NCBI RefSeq assembly: GCF_001552135.1
Contig: NZ_BCQP01000059.1
Location: forward strand, 1-64,000
From: Actinomadura chibensis NBRC 106107
GTDB lineage: Bacteria > Actinomycetota > Actinomycetes > Streptosporangiales > Streptosporangiaceae
Length of the DNA: 64,000 nucleotides
Direction of reading: 5' to 3'
In this document: positions 34,813 through 43,103 of the stretch, piece after piece
Layout: the number at the start of each line of letters is the position of its first letter
Position numbering within the stretch: position 1 is the stretch's first letter
Made by a program: the position numbers and the translations under genes
Notes under the pieces: generated by a model
The model's database searches: none
What the model was told of the DNA's origin: nothing
What the model saw: only the letters and a program-made list of their open reading frames with translations

Positions 34813-35348
34813 CGGTGCGCGGCGACGCGTTCCCTGGTCGCGCAGCGGCGGGAGCAGTACCGGCGCGGCTGGCCGCCGCCCTGGGCAAGGAAGACGTTCG
34901 CGCAGGTCGGTGACGCGCAGACGCCGCCGGGGGGCCGCTGCCCGTCCCAGATCAGGACGGTGAGCGCCAGGCAGGACGAGGCCAGGAACCATTCCGCCCA
35001 GGGCGCGTCGTCGTGCCCGTCCAGGTGGGGGTGCCAGGGGGTGCGCCCGGCGTGTGAGGTCAGGCGGAGCCGTCCGGCGCCGCGCTGAAGCAGGTCGTTG
35101 AGCGTCGCGGCGGCGTGGTCGACGTCCTCGGCCGCGAAGACCTCACGCAGGAGGGCGGCCACGGCGCGCATCTCCTGGACGTCGCGCGCGCTGAGGTCCA
35201 GGGGGTCGTCCTCGCCGTGGGCGCGCAGGACCTCGGCGACCGCGCCGGGCTCCGGATCGTCCCCGGACAGGACGTTGACCAGCGCGGACGTCCGGCGTGC
35301 GGTGGCGGCCACGGAATGCCGCGACGACCAGTCGGAGGGCGGTCCCAT
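34785..35348 (-). CDS. CGNR-type zinc finger (ABATE domain) regulator
   Basis: This 187-aa protein has an N-terminal helical ABATE-like domain and a C-terminal zinc finger CASPTCANVF...YCSRRCATRERVAAHRQ. That is the CGNR arrangement with CATR in place of CGNR. The ATG at 35348 follows a 54-bp divergent spacer shared with an MFS gene. The spacer carries GTAACGC/GCGTTAC elements that the protein probably binds. This family is thought to be transcriptional regulators in actinomycetes. Confidence 0.85.
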   Translation of the reverse strand: MGPPSDWSSRHSVAATARRTSALVNVLSGDDPEPGAVAEVLRAHGEDDPLDLSARDVQEMRAVAALLREVFAAEDVDHAAATLNDLLQRGAGRLRLTSHAGRTPWHPHLDGHDDAPWAEWFLASSCLALTVLIWDGQRPPGGVCASPTCANVFLAQGGGQPRRYCSRRCATRERVAAHRQGLRATAP

Positions 35349-35358
35349 GCCGTGGAGT

Positions 35359-35397
35359 GTAACGCTTCTCGACAAGGTTTGCGTTACTTGCGTAACG
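35359..35397. promoter_or_regulatory. Operator repeats in the CGNR-MFS divergent spacer
   Basis: CGTTAC-TTGC-GTAACG is a perfect palindrome at 35382-35397. A further half-site GTAACGC lies at 35359-35365, in inverted orientation to GCGTTAC at 35381-35387. Another CGTTACGC occurs inside the MFS gene from 35415. TCGACA (35369-35374) with a 17-bp spacer to GTAACG (35392-35397) could be the MFS promoter. Transcription would then start near the ATG at 35403. Confidence 0.55.
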
Positions 35398-35402
35398 TGA
35401 CG

Positions 35403-36644
35403 ATGGTGCGAAACCGTTACGCCCTCGGGCTCTACACGGCGGGCGCGGCGGCGGCCCGGACCGGCGACGAGATGTCCGGGCCCGCGCTGATGCTCGCCGG
35501 GCTCGCCGCCACCGGCTCGGCCGCCGCCGGGTCGTTCCTGCTCGCGGGCGTCACGATCACCGCGGCGGCGGGCGGGCCGCTGCTCGGCGCCGTGCTCGAC
35601 CGCTCGCCCCGGCCCGGCCGGGTCCTCGGCCGCGCGCTGGCCGGATACGCGGCGGCGCTGGTCGTCGTGCTGCTGTGCGTGGGGCGGGCGCCGCTCGCCG
35701 TCCCGGTGGCGGTCGCGGCGGGCGCGGGCCTGCTCGGGCCCGCGCTGTCCGGCGGGTGGACGTCGCAGTTGCCGCGCGTCGTCCCGCCGGACGGGCTGGC
35801 CCGCGCCAACGCGTTCGACGCGATGACCTACAACGCGGCCGGGCTGGTGGGGCCCGCGCTGGCCGGGCTGGTCGCCGCGGCGGCGGGCGCGTCCGGGGCC
35901 GTGGCGGCGTCCGCCGCGCTGATCGTCCTCGCGCTGCCCGCGGTGCCGCGGGACCCGGGCGGCGCGCGGGCGGCGGAGCCGATCGGCGCGGCGCTCGCGG
36001 CGGGGTTCCGCGCGATCGCCCGCACACCCGCGCTGACCAGGGCGACCGTCGTCACGGTGGTCTCGTGCGCGGGTCAGGGGATGCTGGTCGCCTGCGTCCC
36101 GCCGCTCGGCCTGCGGGCCTTCGGCGCGGCGGACCGCGGGACGATGCTGCTCGCCGTCCTCGCCGCCGCCGCGCTCGCCGCCAACGCGGTGCTGGCCCGG
36201 CGTCCCGCGCGGTGGCGGCCGGACGCGGTGATCGCGGGCAGCACGGTCGTCCTCGCGGGGGCGCTCGTGCTGGCCGCGTCCTGCCACCCGGTCGCGCTCG
36301 TCGCGGCGGCGGTGCTCGCGGGCCTCGGCGAGGGGCCGCAGCTCACCGCGCTGTTCGCGGTCCGGCACCGGGAGGCGCCGGAGGGGCTGCGCGGGCAGAT
36401 CTTCACCACCGGCGCCAGCCTGAAGATCACGGCGTTCGCGCTCGGCGCGGCCGTCGCGGGCCCGCTCGCCGACCGCGCGCTGCCCGCCGCTCTCCTCGCG
36501 GCCGCCGGTGTCCAGGTGGTCGCTTTTGTTGCCTACCACTGCCTCACCCCTAGGAGCGCTGAGCGGGGAGGAGGAGTTTCAGGGTCTGGCGGGCGTCGCG
36601 GCGGCGTTCGGGGGAGCGCGCCGCGATCGAGGTCAGGGCGGTGA
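35403..36644 (+). CDS. MFS transporter
   Basis: This 413-aa membrane protein has about ten hydrophobic helices, among them AGSFLLAGVTITAAAGGPLL, followed by GAVLDRSPRPGR, the cytoplasmic loop after helix 2. The pattern resembles drug/metabolite exporters of the MFS. ATG 35403 (or GTG 35397) has no ribosome site, consistent with a leaderless mRNA. The last roughly 30 residues, after YHCLTPR, are Gly/Arg/Ser-rich and lie antisense to a small gene at 36550-36717. It is divergently arranged with the CGNR regulator, which probably controls it. Confidence 0.85.
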   Translation: MVRNRYALGLYTAGAAAARTGDEMSGPALMLAGLAATGSAAAGSFLLAGVTITAAAGGPLLGAVLDRSPRPGRVLGRALAGYAAALVVVLLCVGRAPLAVPVAVAAGAGLLGPALSGGWTSQLPRVVPPDGLARANAFDAMTYNAAGLVGPALAGLVAAAAGASGAVAASAALIVLALPAVPRDPGGARAAEPIGAALAAGFRAIARTPALTRATVVTVVSCAGQGMLVACVPPLGLRAFGAADRGTMLLAVLAAAALAANAVLARRPARWRPDAVIAGSTVVLAGALVLAASCHPVALVAAAVLAGLGEGPQLTALFAVRHREAPEGLRGQIFTTGASLKITAFALGAAVAGPLADRALPAALLAAAGVQVVAFVAYHCLTPRSAERGGGVSGSGGRRGGVRGSAPRSRSGR

Positions 36645-36717
36645 CGGCGACGGTCGCGGCGTAGAGCGCGCCGGCCGCGCCGAGTGCCGAATAAAGGTGC
36701 TGGACGATGGCGTGCAC
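36550..36717 (-). CDS. Small membrane protein, 55 aa
   Basis: A 55-codon frame starts at GTG 36717, with a perfect AGGAGG four bases upstream, and ends at TAG 36550. The product begins MHAIVQHLYSALGAAGALYA and has one hydrophobic helix (about residues 9-31), followed by a basic tail SPERRRDARQTLKLLLP. Codon third positions are G/C-rich as in the neighbours. It overlaps the 3' end of the MFS gene by 95 bp on the opposite strand and is divergent from the STAND gene. No family was recognised. Confidence 0.7.
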   Translation of the reverse strand: MHAIVQHLYSALGAAGALYAATVAVTALTSIAARSPERRRDARQTLKLLLPAQRS

Positions 36718-36817
36718 TGGGCCTCCTGCTGTCGTTCCGGGAGGCCAGGTGTCGCAGTTCCGGAGGGTTTCCGGCGACCGTTCCGGCGCTCGCCGGACGC
36801 TCGATACGCTGTTCAGT

Positions 36818-36835
36818 CCCGCTTCGGCGGGTTTT
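36818..36835 (+). terminator. UUCG hairpin with T tract upstream of the STAND gene
   Basis: CCCGC (36818-36822), loop TTCG, GCGGG (36827-36831) and TTTT (36832-36835) form a short terminator-like hairpin. It lies about 30 bases before the STAND start at 36866. It could end plus-strand read-through or act as an attenuator in the leader. The stem is only five pairs. Confidence 0.4.
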
Positions 36836-36865
36836 CCGGAGGCGACGCGGGTTCGGACGGGGTCG

Positions 36866-39496
36866 ATGGGCGCAGTGGATCACGCAGGCCGCTTCTTCGC
36901 CGAACTGTCGGCCGTCAACGACGCGGCGGGCCGTCCCACGCTGGATTACCTGGTGCGCCGGTGCTGGGAGCGCGGGATCGCGGTCAGCGATTCGACGGTC
37001 AACGATTGGCTGAAAGGGGAGAGCGTCCCGTCCCGGAGGTCGCAGCGGGCCTGCATGGAGATCGTGAAGATCCTGGAGGCGATGGCCCTTCAGCGGACCG
37101 CCGGGTTCGTCCAACGTCCGGACGCGTGGTGGCAGGGCCTTCTGGGAAAGGCGCGCGAGCAGCGGGCGGAGAAGCGCGGCGGGCGTCCTCCTCGCGCTAA
37201 GGAAACGCGCCGGGGGCCGATGATGCTGCCCGCGGATGTGCCCGACTTCACCGGACGCGGCGACGCCGTCCGCGAACTGACGTCCTGGCTCGAACCCGGC
37301 GGCGAGGGGACGGTCTCCGTGGTCAGCGGAATGGGCGGCGCCGGAAAGACCGCTTTGGCCGTGCACGCCGCGCACCGCGTCAAGCACCGATTCCCAGGCG
37401 GAGCCCTGTTCGCGGATTTACGCGGCTACAGCCCCGAAACTCCTTGGGAGGCGGGCGCGACCGCCGAACATCTGCTCCGCGCGCTCGGAAAGACGGAGGC
37501 CCCGGCCACCCCGGAAGAGGCGGTGGGCCTGTGGAGGACGGCACTCTCCCGGCTGGAGGCGCCAATACTCGTCGTGCTCGACAATGCCGCGACCGCCGGG
37601 CAGATCTCCCCGCTGATTCCCGAGCCGCCGCACCGCCTGCTGGTCACCTCGCGCAATACCCTTTCCGCCCTTCCCGGCCCCCGTATCGAGCTGGCCCCCT
37701 TCGACGCCGAAGGGGCGACGTCGCTTCTCGACCGGGCGCTCCGCCGCACGAATCCCGAGGACGACCGCGTCGCCGCGCGTCCGGACGACGCCCGCCGCCT
37801 CGCCGACCTTTGCGGGCACCTGCCGCTGGCGCTGCACATCGTCGCCGCCCTCCTCCGGGACGATCCGGACACCTCCCTCGCCGCCCAGGCGGACGAGTTG
37901 ACCGAGGCCCACGACCGGCTCGACCGGCTGCGCTACGACGACATCGACGAGCAGGGACGCCCGCTGGCCGTCCGCGCCGCGTTCGAGTTGTCCTACCGGC
38001 GGCTCGACGCCGCGCAGGCGCGGGCGTTCCGCCTGCTCGGCGCGATGCCGGGCGCCGACACCGACCTGGAGACCGCGTCCGCCGTCATCGACCGCGCCGA
38101 CACGGGCCGTCTCCTCGCCGACCTGACCCGGCTCCACCTGCTGCGCCGAAACCCGGGCAAACGCTGGGACATGCACGACCTCATCCGCCTTTACGCCGCC
38201 GAACTCGCCCGCGACCACGACGACGAGAACGGTGCGGCCCTCGACCGTTTGCTGGAGCATTACCAGCGCGTTCTTGGGCTGGCCACCTGTTGGCTGGGCC
38301 CGCACGCCAGTCCGCGCAGCGAGCGTTTCCCGGACAGAAGCAGGGCGCTCCGCTGGCTGGACGACGAAAGCCGCAACCTCGCCGCCTCGGTGGCCGCCGC
38401 CCATGCCGACGCGCGCTGGGAGCAGACGTGCGCGATGGCGGCGGAACTCGTCGCCTATTGGGAATTCCGGCGGCACGTCCGCGAATGGATCGGCGCCGGG
38501 AAGCTCGCGCTGGCCGCCGCCGAACATCTCGGGCCCGAAAAGGTCCACGCGGCGTCGGGAATGCTCGGCAACGCCTACCGGGTGGCGCACCGATACGACG
38601 AGGCGATGCCGCAGCTGCGCCGTTCCCTGGAGCTGGCACCGGATCGCCCGGCGATGGGACGGGCCCGCCACAACCTCGGCCTCGTCCATTTCTGCCTGGG
38701 CGACTACGCCGAGGCCGAGGCGTGCCACCGGATCGACATGGAGATCTGCTGGGAATCCGGGGACCTGTACGGCTCCGGCGAAGCACTCACGGCATTAGGC
38801 GACGCCTTGCGGATGCAGGGAAAGCACGAGGCGGCGGCCGACACGCTCAATCGCGCCGTTCTGATGTTCTCCCGGCTCAACCATCCCGAGGGCGAGATCC
38901 GGGCGCGGACAAATCTCGCCCTCACCCTCCTGGGATGGAACCCCGCACTGTATGGAAGTTGCGGAATCTGGCATCTGTGCCACGCCCTGCGGCTCGCGCG
39001 GAAACTGGACCACCACCACGCCGAGGCGACCATCTTCCTGAATTTGGCGGCCCTCTACCTGGGGACGTGCCCGGCCTGCCACGGCCGCGCCGCCCTGAAA
39101 TGCGCCACCCACGCCGCCACCCGCTACGAACGGCACGACGACCAGCATGGCCTGGCCCGAGCCTGGCGGAACCTCGGCCAGGCCCAACGGGCGGTCGGCG
39201 ACCCGGCCGCCGGACGGCGCACCTTGGAACGGGCGCGGGCCGCGTTCAAGGCGCTCGGCGCGTTCGAGCCCGCCGCCGAGATCGCGCGGCAGCTCACCCG
39301 TCCGGACGAAGGCCAGGAGCACATCCCCGGCTGTCTCGGCGGGAAGGCGGGCGCCCGCCTGTCCTGGCTGGACGAGCTGCCCGACTCCGTCCTGCGCGGG
39401 GACTTCAGCGTCCTCGACGGATTCGTCTTCCTCGACTTCCGGTACGCGGTCTGGCAACCGGCCGCCGATCAGGAAGGAGACCGCCGGAGCAGGTAG
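36866..39496 (+). CDS. HTH - NB-ARC (STAND) - TPR protein
   Basis: This 876-aa protein begins with a helix-turn-helix-like domain (FFAELSAVNDAAGRPTLDYL, then STVNDWLKGESVPSR). A P-loop NTPase of the NB-ARC type follows: Walker A GMGGAGKTA at residues 155-163, Walker B APILVVLDNA at 231-240, and sensor LLVTSRN. A winged-helix region leads to TPR-like repeats over the C-terminal 350 residues. It resembles AfsR-like regulators without the SARP domain. ATG 36866 is used; the frame is open to 36707 but that overlaps a divergent small gene. A signalling or defence-type sensor role is possible. Its end overlaps cobF by 28 bp. Confidence 0.85.
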   Translation: MGAVDHAGRFFAELSAVNDAAGRPTLDYLVRRCWERGIAVSDSTVNDWLKGESVPSRRSQRACMEIVKILEAMALQRTAGFVQRPDAWWQGLLGKAREQRAEKRGGRPPRAKETRRGPMMLPADVPDFTGRGDAVRELTSWLEPGGEGTVSVVSGMGGAGKTALAVHAAHRVKHRFPGGALFADLRGYSPETPWEAGATAEHLLRALGKTEAPATPEEAVGLWRTALSRLEAPILVVLDNAATAGQISPLIPEPPHRLLVTSRNTLSALPGPRIELAPFDAEGATSLLDRALRRTNPEDDRVAARPDDARRLADLCGHLPLALHIVAALLRDDPDTSLAAQADELTEAHDRLDRLRYDDIDEQGRPLAVRAAFELSYRRLDAAQARAFRLLGAMPGADTDLETASAVIDRADTGRLLADLTRLHLLRRNPGKRWDMHDLIRLYAAELARDHDDENGAALDRLLEHYQRVLGLATCWLGPHASPRSERFPDRSRALRWLDDESRNLAASVAAAHADARWEQTCAMAAELVAYWEFRRHVREWIGAGKLALAAAEHLGPEKVHAASGMLGNAYRVAHRYDEAMPQLRRSLELAPDRPAMGRARHNLGLVHFCLGDYAEAEACHRIDMEICWESGDLYGSGEALTALGDALRMQGKHEAAADTLNRAVLMFSRLNHPEGEIRARTNLALTLLGWNPALYGSCGIWHLCHALRLARKLDHHHAEATIFLNLAALYLGTCPACHGRAALKCATHAATRYERHDDQHGLARAWRNLGQAQRAVGDPAAGRRTLERARAAFKALGAFEPAAEIARQLTRPDEGQEHIPGCLGGKAGARLSWLDELPDSVLRGDFSVLDGFVFLDFRYAVWQPAADQEGDRRSR

Positions 39497-40209
39497 GTGT
39501 CCATGATCCACCCCTTGCGGGCGCGGGCCTCCGCCCTGGTCGCGCGGATCCGCTCGGCGACCTCCGCGACAGGACCCTCGATCAGGATCTCGTCCGGCGT
39601 GCCCAGGTAGGCGCCCCAGTAGATGTGGAAACCGTCGCCGACCTCACCGAAGGCACAGGCGGCATCGAGCATGACGAGAACGTCATCGGCCGTCGCCCCC
39701 TCGGCGGCGAGCCGCCGCCCGGTCGTGATGTGCACCGGACGTCCGACCCGCGTCAGGCCGACGCGATGCCGCGCGGTGAGTGCCGAAATGCTGCTGATCC
39801 CCGGAATGACCTCGAAGTCGAACTCAACGCCGATCTCGTCCAGCGCGGCGAGCGTGCTGTCGTAGACGCCGGGGTCTCCCCAAACAAGAAGCGCGCCGGT
39901 CTCACCTTCCGCCAGCTCATCTCTGACGAACGACTCGTAGATCTCAGCGCGGCGCGACCGCCAGTCCTCAACGGCGGCGGTGTAGGCGGACGCGGTCCGG
40001 TCGCGCTCAGGATCACGAACCTCAACGACCCGGTACGGCTCGCGCCCGTGCGCGGCGATCAACTCCCGCCGCAGCCCGGTGAGATCGTCCTTGGCCTCCC
40101 CCTTCCCAACGAGCAGAAAGGCGTCCGCCGCCCCGATGGCCTTGGCCCCCTGAAACGTCAGCTGATCGGGATCCCCCGCCCCAATACCAATGACCAAAAG
40201 CCGCTTCAC
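39469..40209 (-). CDS. cobF: Precorrin-6A synthase (deacetylating)
   Basis: This 246-aa member of the tetrapyrrole methylase family begins KRLLVIGIGAGDPDQLTFQG. GALLVWGDPGVYDST carries the family's GDP motif, and VIPGISSISAL follows. The deacetylating synthase CobF methylates C-1 of precorrin-5 and releases acetate in the aerobic cobalamin pathway. It stands alone, 5 kb from cobL. GTG 40209 sits about seven bases after CAGACT, a possible -10, so the mRNA may be leaderless. Confidence 0.92.
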   Translation of the reverse strand: MKRLLVIGIGAGDPDQLTFQGAKAIGAADAFLLVGKGEAKDDLTGLRRELIAAHGREPYRVVEVRDPERDRTASAYTAAVEDWRSRRAEIYESFVRDELAEGETGALLVWGDPGVYDSTLAALDEIGVEFDFEVIPGISSISALTARHRVGLTRVGRPVHITTGRRLAAEGATADDVLVMLDAACAFGEVGDGFHIYWGAYLGTPDEILIEGPVAEVAERIRATRAEARARKGWIMDTYLLRRSPS

Positions 40210-40293
40210 CCACCCAAGTCTGCCAGACCCCCCATTCCACAACGCACCCTGCGGCGACCAGCAGCGAGCCGTCCTCACCGGCGGCCTGGTTCG

Positions 40294-40299
40294 TACCCT
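40294..40299 (+). promoter_or_regulatory. -10 element of a probable leaderless transcript (HAD gene)
   Basis: TACCCT at 40294-40299 fits the actinobacterial TANNNT -10 hexamer and ends six bases before GTG 40306. No ribosome site precedes that start. Together these suggest transcription begins at the start codon. Confidence 0.45.
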
Positions 40300-40305
40300 G
40301 GGGCG

Positions 40306-40941
40306 GTGATCTCTGTGGTCTTCGACGTCGGCGAAACCCTTGTGGACGACACCCGGGAGTGGCAGGCATGGGCCGAGTGGCTCGGGGTTCCGCCGCACAC
40401 GATGTCGGCTCTCGTCGGCGCCGTGACGGCCCAAGGCCGCGACAACGCCGACGCGCTACGCCTCATCCAGCCGGGGTTCGACCTTCCCGCCGAACGCAGC
40501 GCCCGCATCGCCGCCGGACGCGGTGAGCAGATCACCGAGGCCGATCTGTACGGGGACGTCCGCCCCGCTCTGTCGGAGCTTCGCTCCCTGGGAATGTGGG
40601 TCGGCATCGCTGGAAACCAGACCTCGCGTGCCGGTGACTGCCTGCGCGCACTCGATCTGCCTGCCGACGCGATCGCGACCTCGCAGGAATGGGGAGCGGC
40701 CAAGCCGGACCCGGCCTTCTTCACCCGGGTGGCGGAGTGGGCGCCCGGCAGCCCGAACGAGATCGTCTACGTCGGCGATCATCCGGCCAACGACATCGGC
40801 CCGGCCAAGACCGCGGGCTTGAGGACGGTGCTCGTGCGCCGGGGGCCATGGGGATACCTGTGGGCCGACGACCCGGTCGGCGGCGGGGCCGCGGACTGGG
40901 TCATCGACAGCTTGACCGACCTTCCCCGCTTGCTCCGCTGA
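40306..40941 (+). CDS. HAD-family hydrolase
   Basis: This 211-aa protein has all four HAD motifs: DVGETLVDD (motif I, with Asp nucleophile FDVGET), GIAGNQT (motif II), a Lys in WGAAKPDPAFF (motif III) and YVGDHPANDIG (motif IV). It is a haloacid-dehalogenase-like phosphatase of unknown substrate. GTG 40306 is divergent from cobF. The XRE regulator gene follows 66 bp downstream on the same strand, which may make it part of that islet. Confidence 0.88.
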   Translation: MISVVFDVGETLVDDTREWQAWAEWLGVPPHTMSALVGAVTAQGRDNADALRLIQPGFDLPAERSARIAAGRGEQITEADLYGDVRPALSELRSLGMWVGIAGNQTSRAGDCLRALDLPADAIATSQEWGAAKPDPAFFTRVAEWAPGSPNEIVYVGDHPANDIGPAKTAGLRTVLVRRGPWGYLWADDPVGGGAADWVIDSLTDLPRLLR

Positions 40942-41007
40942 GGTTAACGCTCGACGAAGGCGGACCGTATACCTTTGCCCGTAAGGGGGCCTAGCACGGA
41001 GCGCGTG

Positions 41008-42198
41008 GTGACCAGGGACGGGCGAGTCGGCCATCGCATTGCCGCCAAGCGGGTGGCGCGGGGGCTCACCCAGCGGCAACTGGCAGAGAATGCGCATATC
41101 TCACTTAGTACGTTACGCAAGGTCGAGCAGGGCACCCGTCCTGTCACCGACCGGGTCCTGGGGTCGATCGCTGATGCGCTCGGGGTAGAGCCGGAGGTCC
41201 TCACCAGCCGCCGGGTCTACAGCGACAGCCGGGTCCACATCGCAATCCCCGACATCCGCAACGCCATCGATGCCTACGACGTCCCCGATGACGGTCCCGT
41301 GCGCCCCCTGCCCCGGCTACGCGAGATGACCGAGAATGCGATGAGGCGCCGCCTGACCTCGCAGTACACGCGCCTTGCCGAAGAACTCCCTCCATTACTC
41401 GGCGAGTTGGCACGTGTCGTGCTCGAAGAGGGGACCGAGCGGCGCTCCGCGGCGGGCCTGCTCGTCACGGCCTATCGCTCTGCTGACGCCGTCGCCTACA
41501 AGTACGGCTACTACGACCTGTCCGCGCGCCTGATCGAGTTGATGCGCAGATCTGCACAGATTGCAGAAGATCCAGCTCTGATCGCCACCGCCGCCTACGT
41601 CCGGACCGAGGTGTTCTTCGCAGACAGCCGCAACCTCGCCCCCGGGCTGAAGGCTCTGGAGAACGCGCTGGACGACATGCCCGATCCGACCTCGCCCGAA
41701 CTCCGTGCCGCAGCGGGCGCCCTGCACATGCGCGCCGCCGTCGTGGCCGCCAGATTGACCGAGGACTTCGCGTCCGTCAGCGATCATCTCCAGGCGGCCT
41801 GGGGTCTTGCTCGGGAGACTCCGGAGGGGATCTACAACGGGACTGCCTTCGGCCCGGCCTCATTGCATGTACACGAGGTCTCGGTCGCCGTAGAGCTCGG
41901 GGACGCTGCGCGTGCCATCGAGCTCGCGTCAGGTGGCGAGGCTGCCCACGGGAACATGCGCTTGGACGGCCTGCCGGCCGAGCGCCGCTCTCATTACTTC
42001 ATCGACCTGGCCCGCGCCCAATTGTGGCTGGGCCTGCGCGACGAGGTGTTCGCGTCGCTCCAAGCGGCCCGGCAGATCGCTCCCCAGCATGTGCGCGAGC
42101 ATCCATTCGTGCACGATGCCCTCGTCACCCTGCTTCGTCTGCATGTGTCCCCGCCGTATGCCCTTGTGGCATTCGCGGAGTGGGCGCGGGCTATTTAG
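41008..42198 (+). CDS. XRE-family regulator with helical C-terminal domain
   Basis: This 396-aa protein has an N-terminal helix-turn-helix at residues about 8-60 (RVARGLTQRQLAENAHISLS, then TLRKVEQGTRP). A long TPR-like helical domain follows. GTG 41008 (or the adjacent GTG 41005) follows GGAG; a TTG at 40975 is also in frame but lacks a ribosome site. Upstream lie GTATAC and a partial dyad CCTT...AAGG around 40967-40990. It opens a run of small unknown genes that it may control. The codon mix looks slightly less GC-biased than in the cob genes. Confidence 0.8.
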   Translation: MTRDGRVGHRIAAKRVARGLTQRQLAENAHISLSTLRKVEQGTRPVTDRVLGSIADALGVEPEVLTSRRVYSDSRVHIAIPDIRNAIDAYDVPDDGPVRPLPRLREMTENAMRRRLTSQYTRLAEELPPLLGELARVVLEEGTERRSAAGLLVTAYRSADAVAYKYGYYDLSARLIELMRRSAQIAEDPALIATAAYVRTEVFFADSRNLAPGLKALENALDDMPDPTSPELRAAAGALHMRAAVVAARLTEDFASVSDHLQAAWGLARETPEGIYNGTAFGPASLHVHEVSVAVELGDAARAIELASGGEAAHGNMRLDGLPAERRSHYFIDLARAQLWLGLRDEVFASLQAARQIAPQHVREHPFVHDALVTLLRLHVSPPYALVAFAEWARAI

Positions 42199-42212
42199 CC
42201 AGCTCAGAGGTG

Positions 42213-42231
42213 GTGACACCAGGTGTGTCAC
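42213..42231 (+). terminator. Hairpin after the XRE gene
   Basis: GTGACAC (42213-42219), a 5-base loop and GTGTCAC (42225-42231) form a perfect 7-bp stem 15 bases after the stop codon of the XRE gene. It is followed by TTCCC rather than a T run. It is either a terminator or a dyad operator. Confidence 0.4.
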
Positions 42232-42310
42232 TTCCCGGCCCTGCTAGGCATCAGCATCGGAGCGTGGGCGTAGGCCGACCGTCGAACGGCAGCCCGTCCG
42301 CCTGGCCATG

Positions 42311-42354
42311 AAAACGGCCCCGGCTGGCGCGCGAACGCCAGGAAATCCGGGGCC
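42311..42354 (-). terminator. Strong hairpin oriented as a minus-strand terminator
   Basis: GGCCCCGG (42316-42323) pairs with CCGGGGCC (42347-42354). Immediately inside, CTGGCG (42324-42329) pairs with CGCCAG (42336-42341), with a GAAAT bulge and a 6-base loop. The AAAA at 42311-42314 becomes a TTTT tail only when read on the minus strand. No minus-strand gene precedes it, so it may end an antisense or non-coding transcript, or act as a leader structure for the gene at 42381. Confidence 0.5.
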
Positions 42355-42380
42355 TCACCGGAAACGAGGTCCGGCTGAGG

Positions 42381-42842
42381 ATGACGATATCTGAGAAGGT
42401 GACTCGGCTCCGCGCCGAGAACCCAGGCTGGCAGATCGAGTACGACGCGACCCGGCCGGTGCCGTGGCTGGCCGTGCGCGAGCCGTCCGAGAGCTGGACG
42501 GGCGGGCACTCGCTCGTTGAGGCCAAGCTCCCCGGACACCTGGGACGGCTCATGGCCCAGGCGATCGACCTGGCTGCGTTGGCGTCCGGAAAGGAGGCGT
42601 TCCCGTACGCCGAGCGGATCGAGCACCTGACCAACCTGCGCAAGTGGTTCCCCGAGTGGGCGTTCGAGGTGTGCGAGAGCCGTCCGGTCTGGCACGGGCA
42701 GCGCAACTACGCCGACTACGCCGAGCGCGCCGCCGCCGTCACCGAGGTGCGCGGTAACGACCCGAGGGAGTTGGCGCTGCTGCTGTTGCGGCTCCCGCGT
42801 GTGGAGGCCGGGGTGGGAGACGGCCGGGAGGGCGAGCGGTGA
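42381..42842 (+). CDS. Unrecognised 153-aa islet protein
   Basis: This protein begins MTISEKVTRLRAENPGWQIEY and has a repeated Trp-containing pattern (NPGWQIEYDATRPVPWLAV near the start, WFPEWAFEVCESRPVWHGQR later). It may therefore contain two related small alpha/beta modules. It is soluble, with no signal or membrane segment. Its stop overlaps the next start as GTGA. Function unknown. Confidence 0.65.
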   Translation: MTISEKVTRLRAENPGWQIEYDATRPVPWLAVREPSESWTGGHSLVEAKLPGHLGRLMAQAIDLAALASGKEAFPYAERIEHLTNLRKWFPEWAFEVCESRPVWHGQRNYADYAERAAAVTEVRGNDPRELALLLLRLPRVEAGVGDGREGER

Positions 42843-43099
42843 GGGCACCGCGCCGCGCGCGTGAGGCCGAGCGGCAGATCGCCGGGTTCGCGGTGTACGA
42901 GCTGCCGGACGGTTCCTGGCGAGCCATCTCAGAGCAGGACGGCGCGCGGGTGGTCGAGCACGAGCGATGGTGCGAACTGGCCTGGACATGCATCTCGTCA
43001 CGGATCTCCGAGGAGCTGCGGGTCGCGGGCGAGGAACTCGCCGCCCGCATGTCCGAGCCCGGCCGCGCCTGGCGCAACGAGCCCGAACCCCTCGAATGA
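42839..43099 (+). CDS. Unrecognised 86-aa islet protein
   Basis: This small soluble protein has the core GFAVYELPDGSWRAISEQDG and a charged helical C-terminal half. GTG 42839 overlaps the stop of the preceding gene (GTGA), so translation is coupled. A long hairpin follows five bases after the stop. Function unknown. Confidence 0.6.
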   Translation: MRAPRRAREAERQIAGFAVYELPDGSWRAISEQDGARVVEHERWCELAWTCISSRISEELRVAGEELAARMSEPGRAWRNEPEPLE

Positions 43100-43103
43100 G
43101 CGA

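Noticed and set aside
31796..39496. Biosynthetic gene cluster around the methyltransferases, MFS and STAND gene
   Set aside because: There is no PKS, NRPS, terpene, lanthipeptide or other core enzyme between them; the genes form separate small units.
42381..43099. Toxin-antitoxin pair made of the 153-aa and 86-aa islet proteins
   Set aside because: The coupled small genes fit the layout, but neither shows a toxin or antitoxin fold motif, and the first gene is longer than usual.
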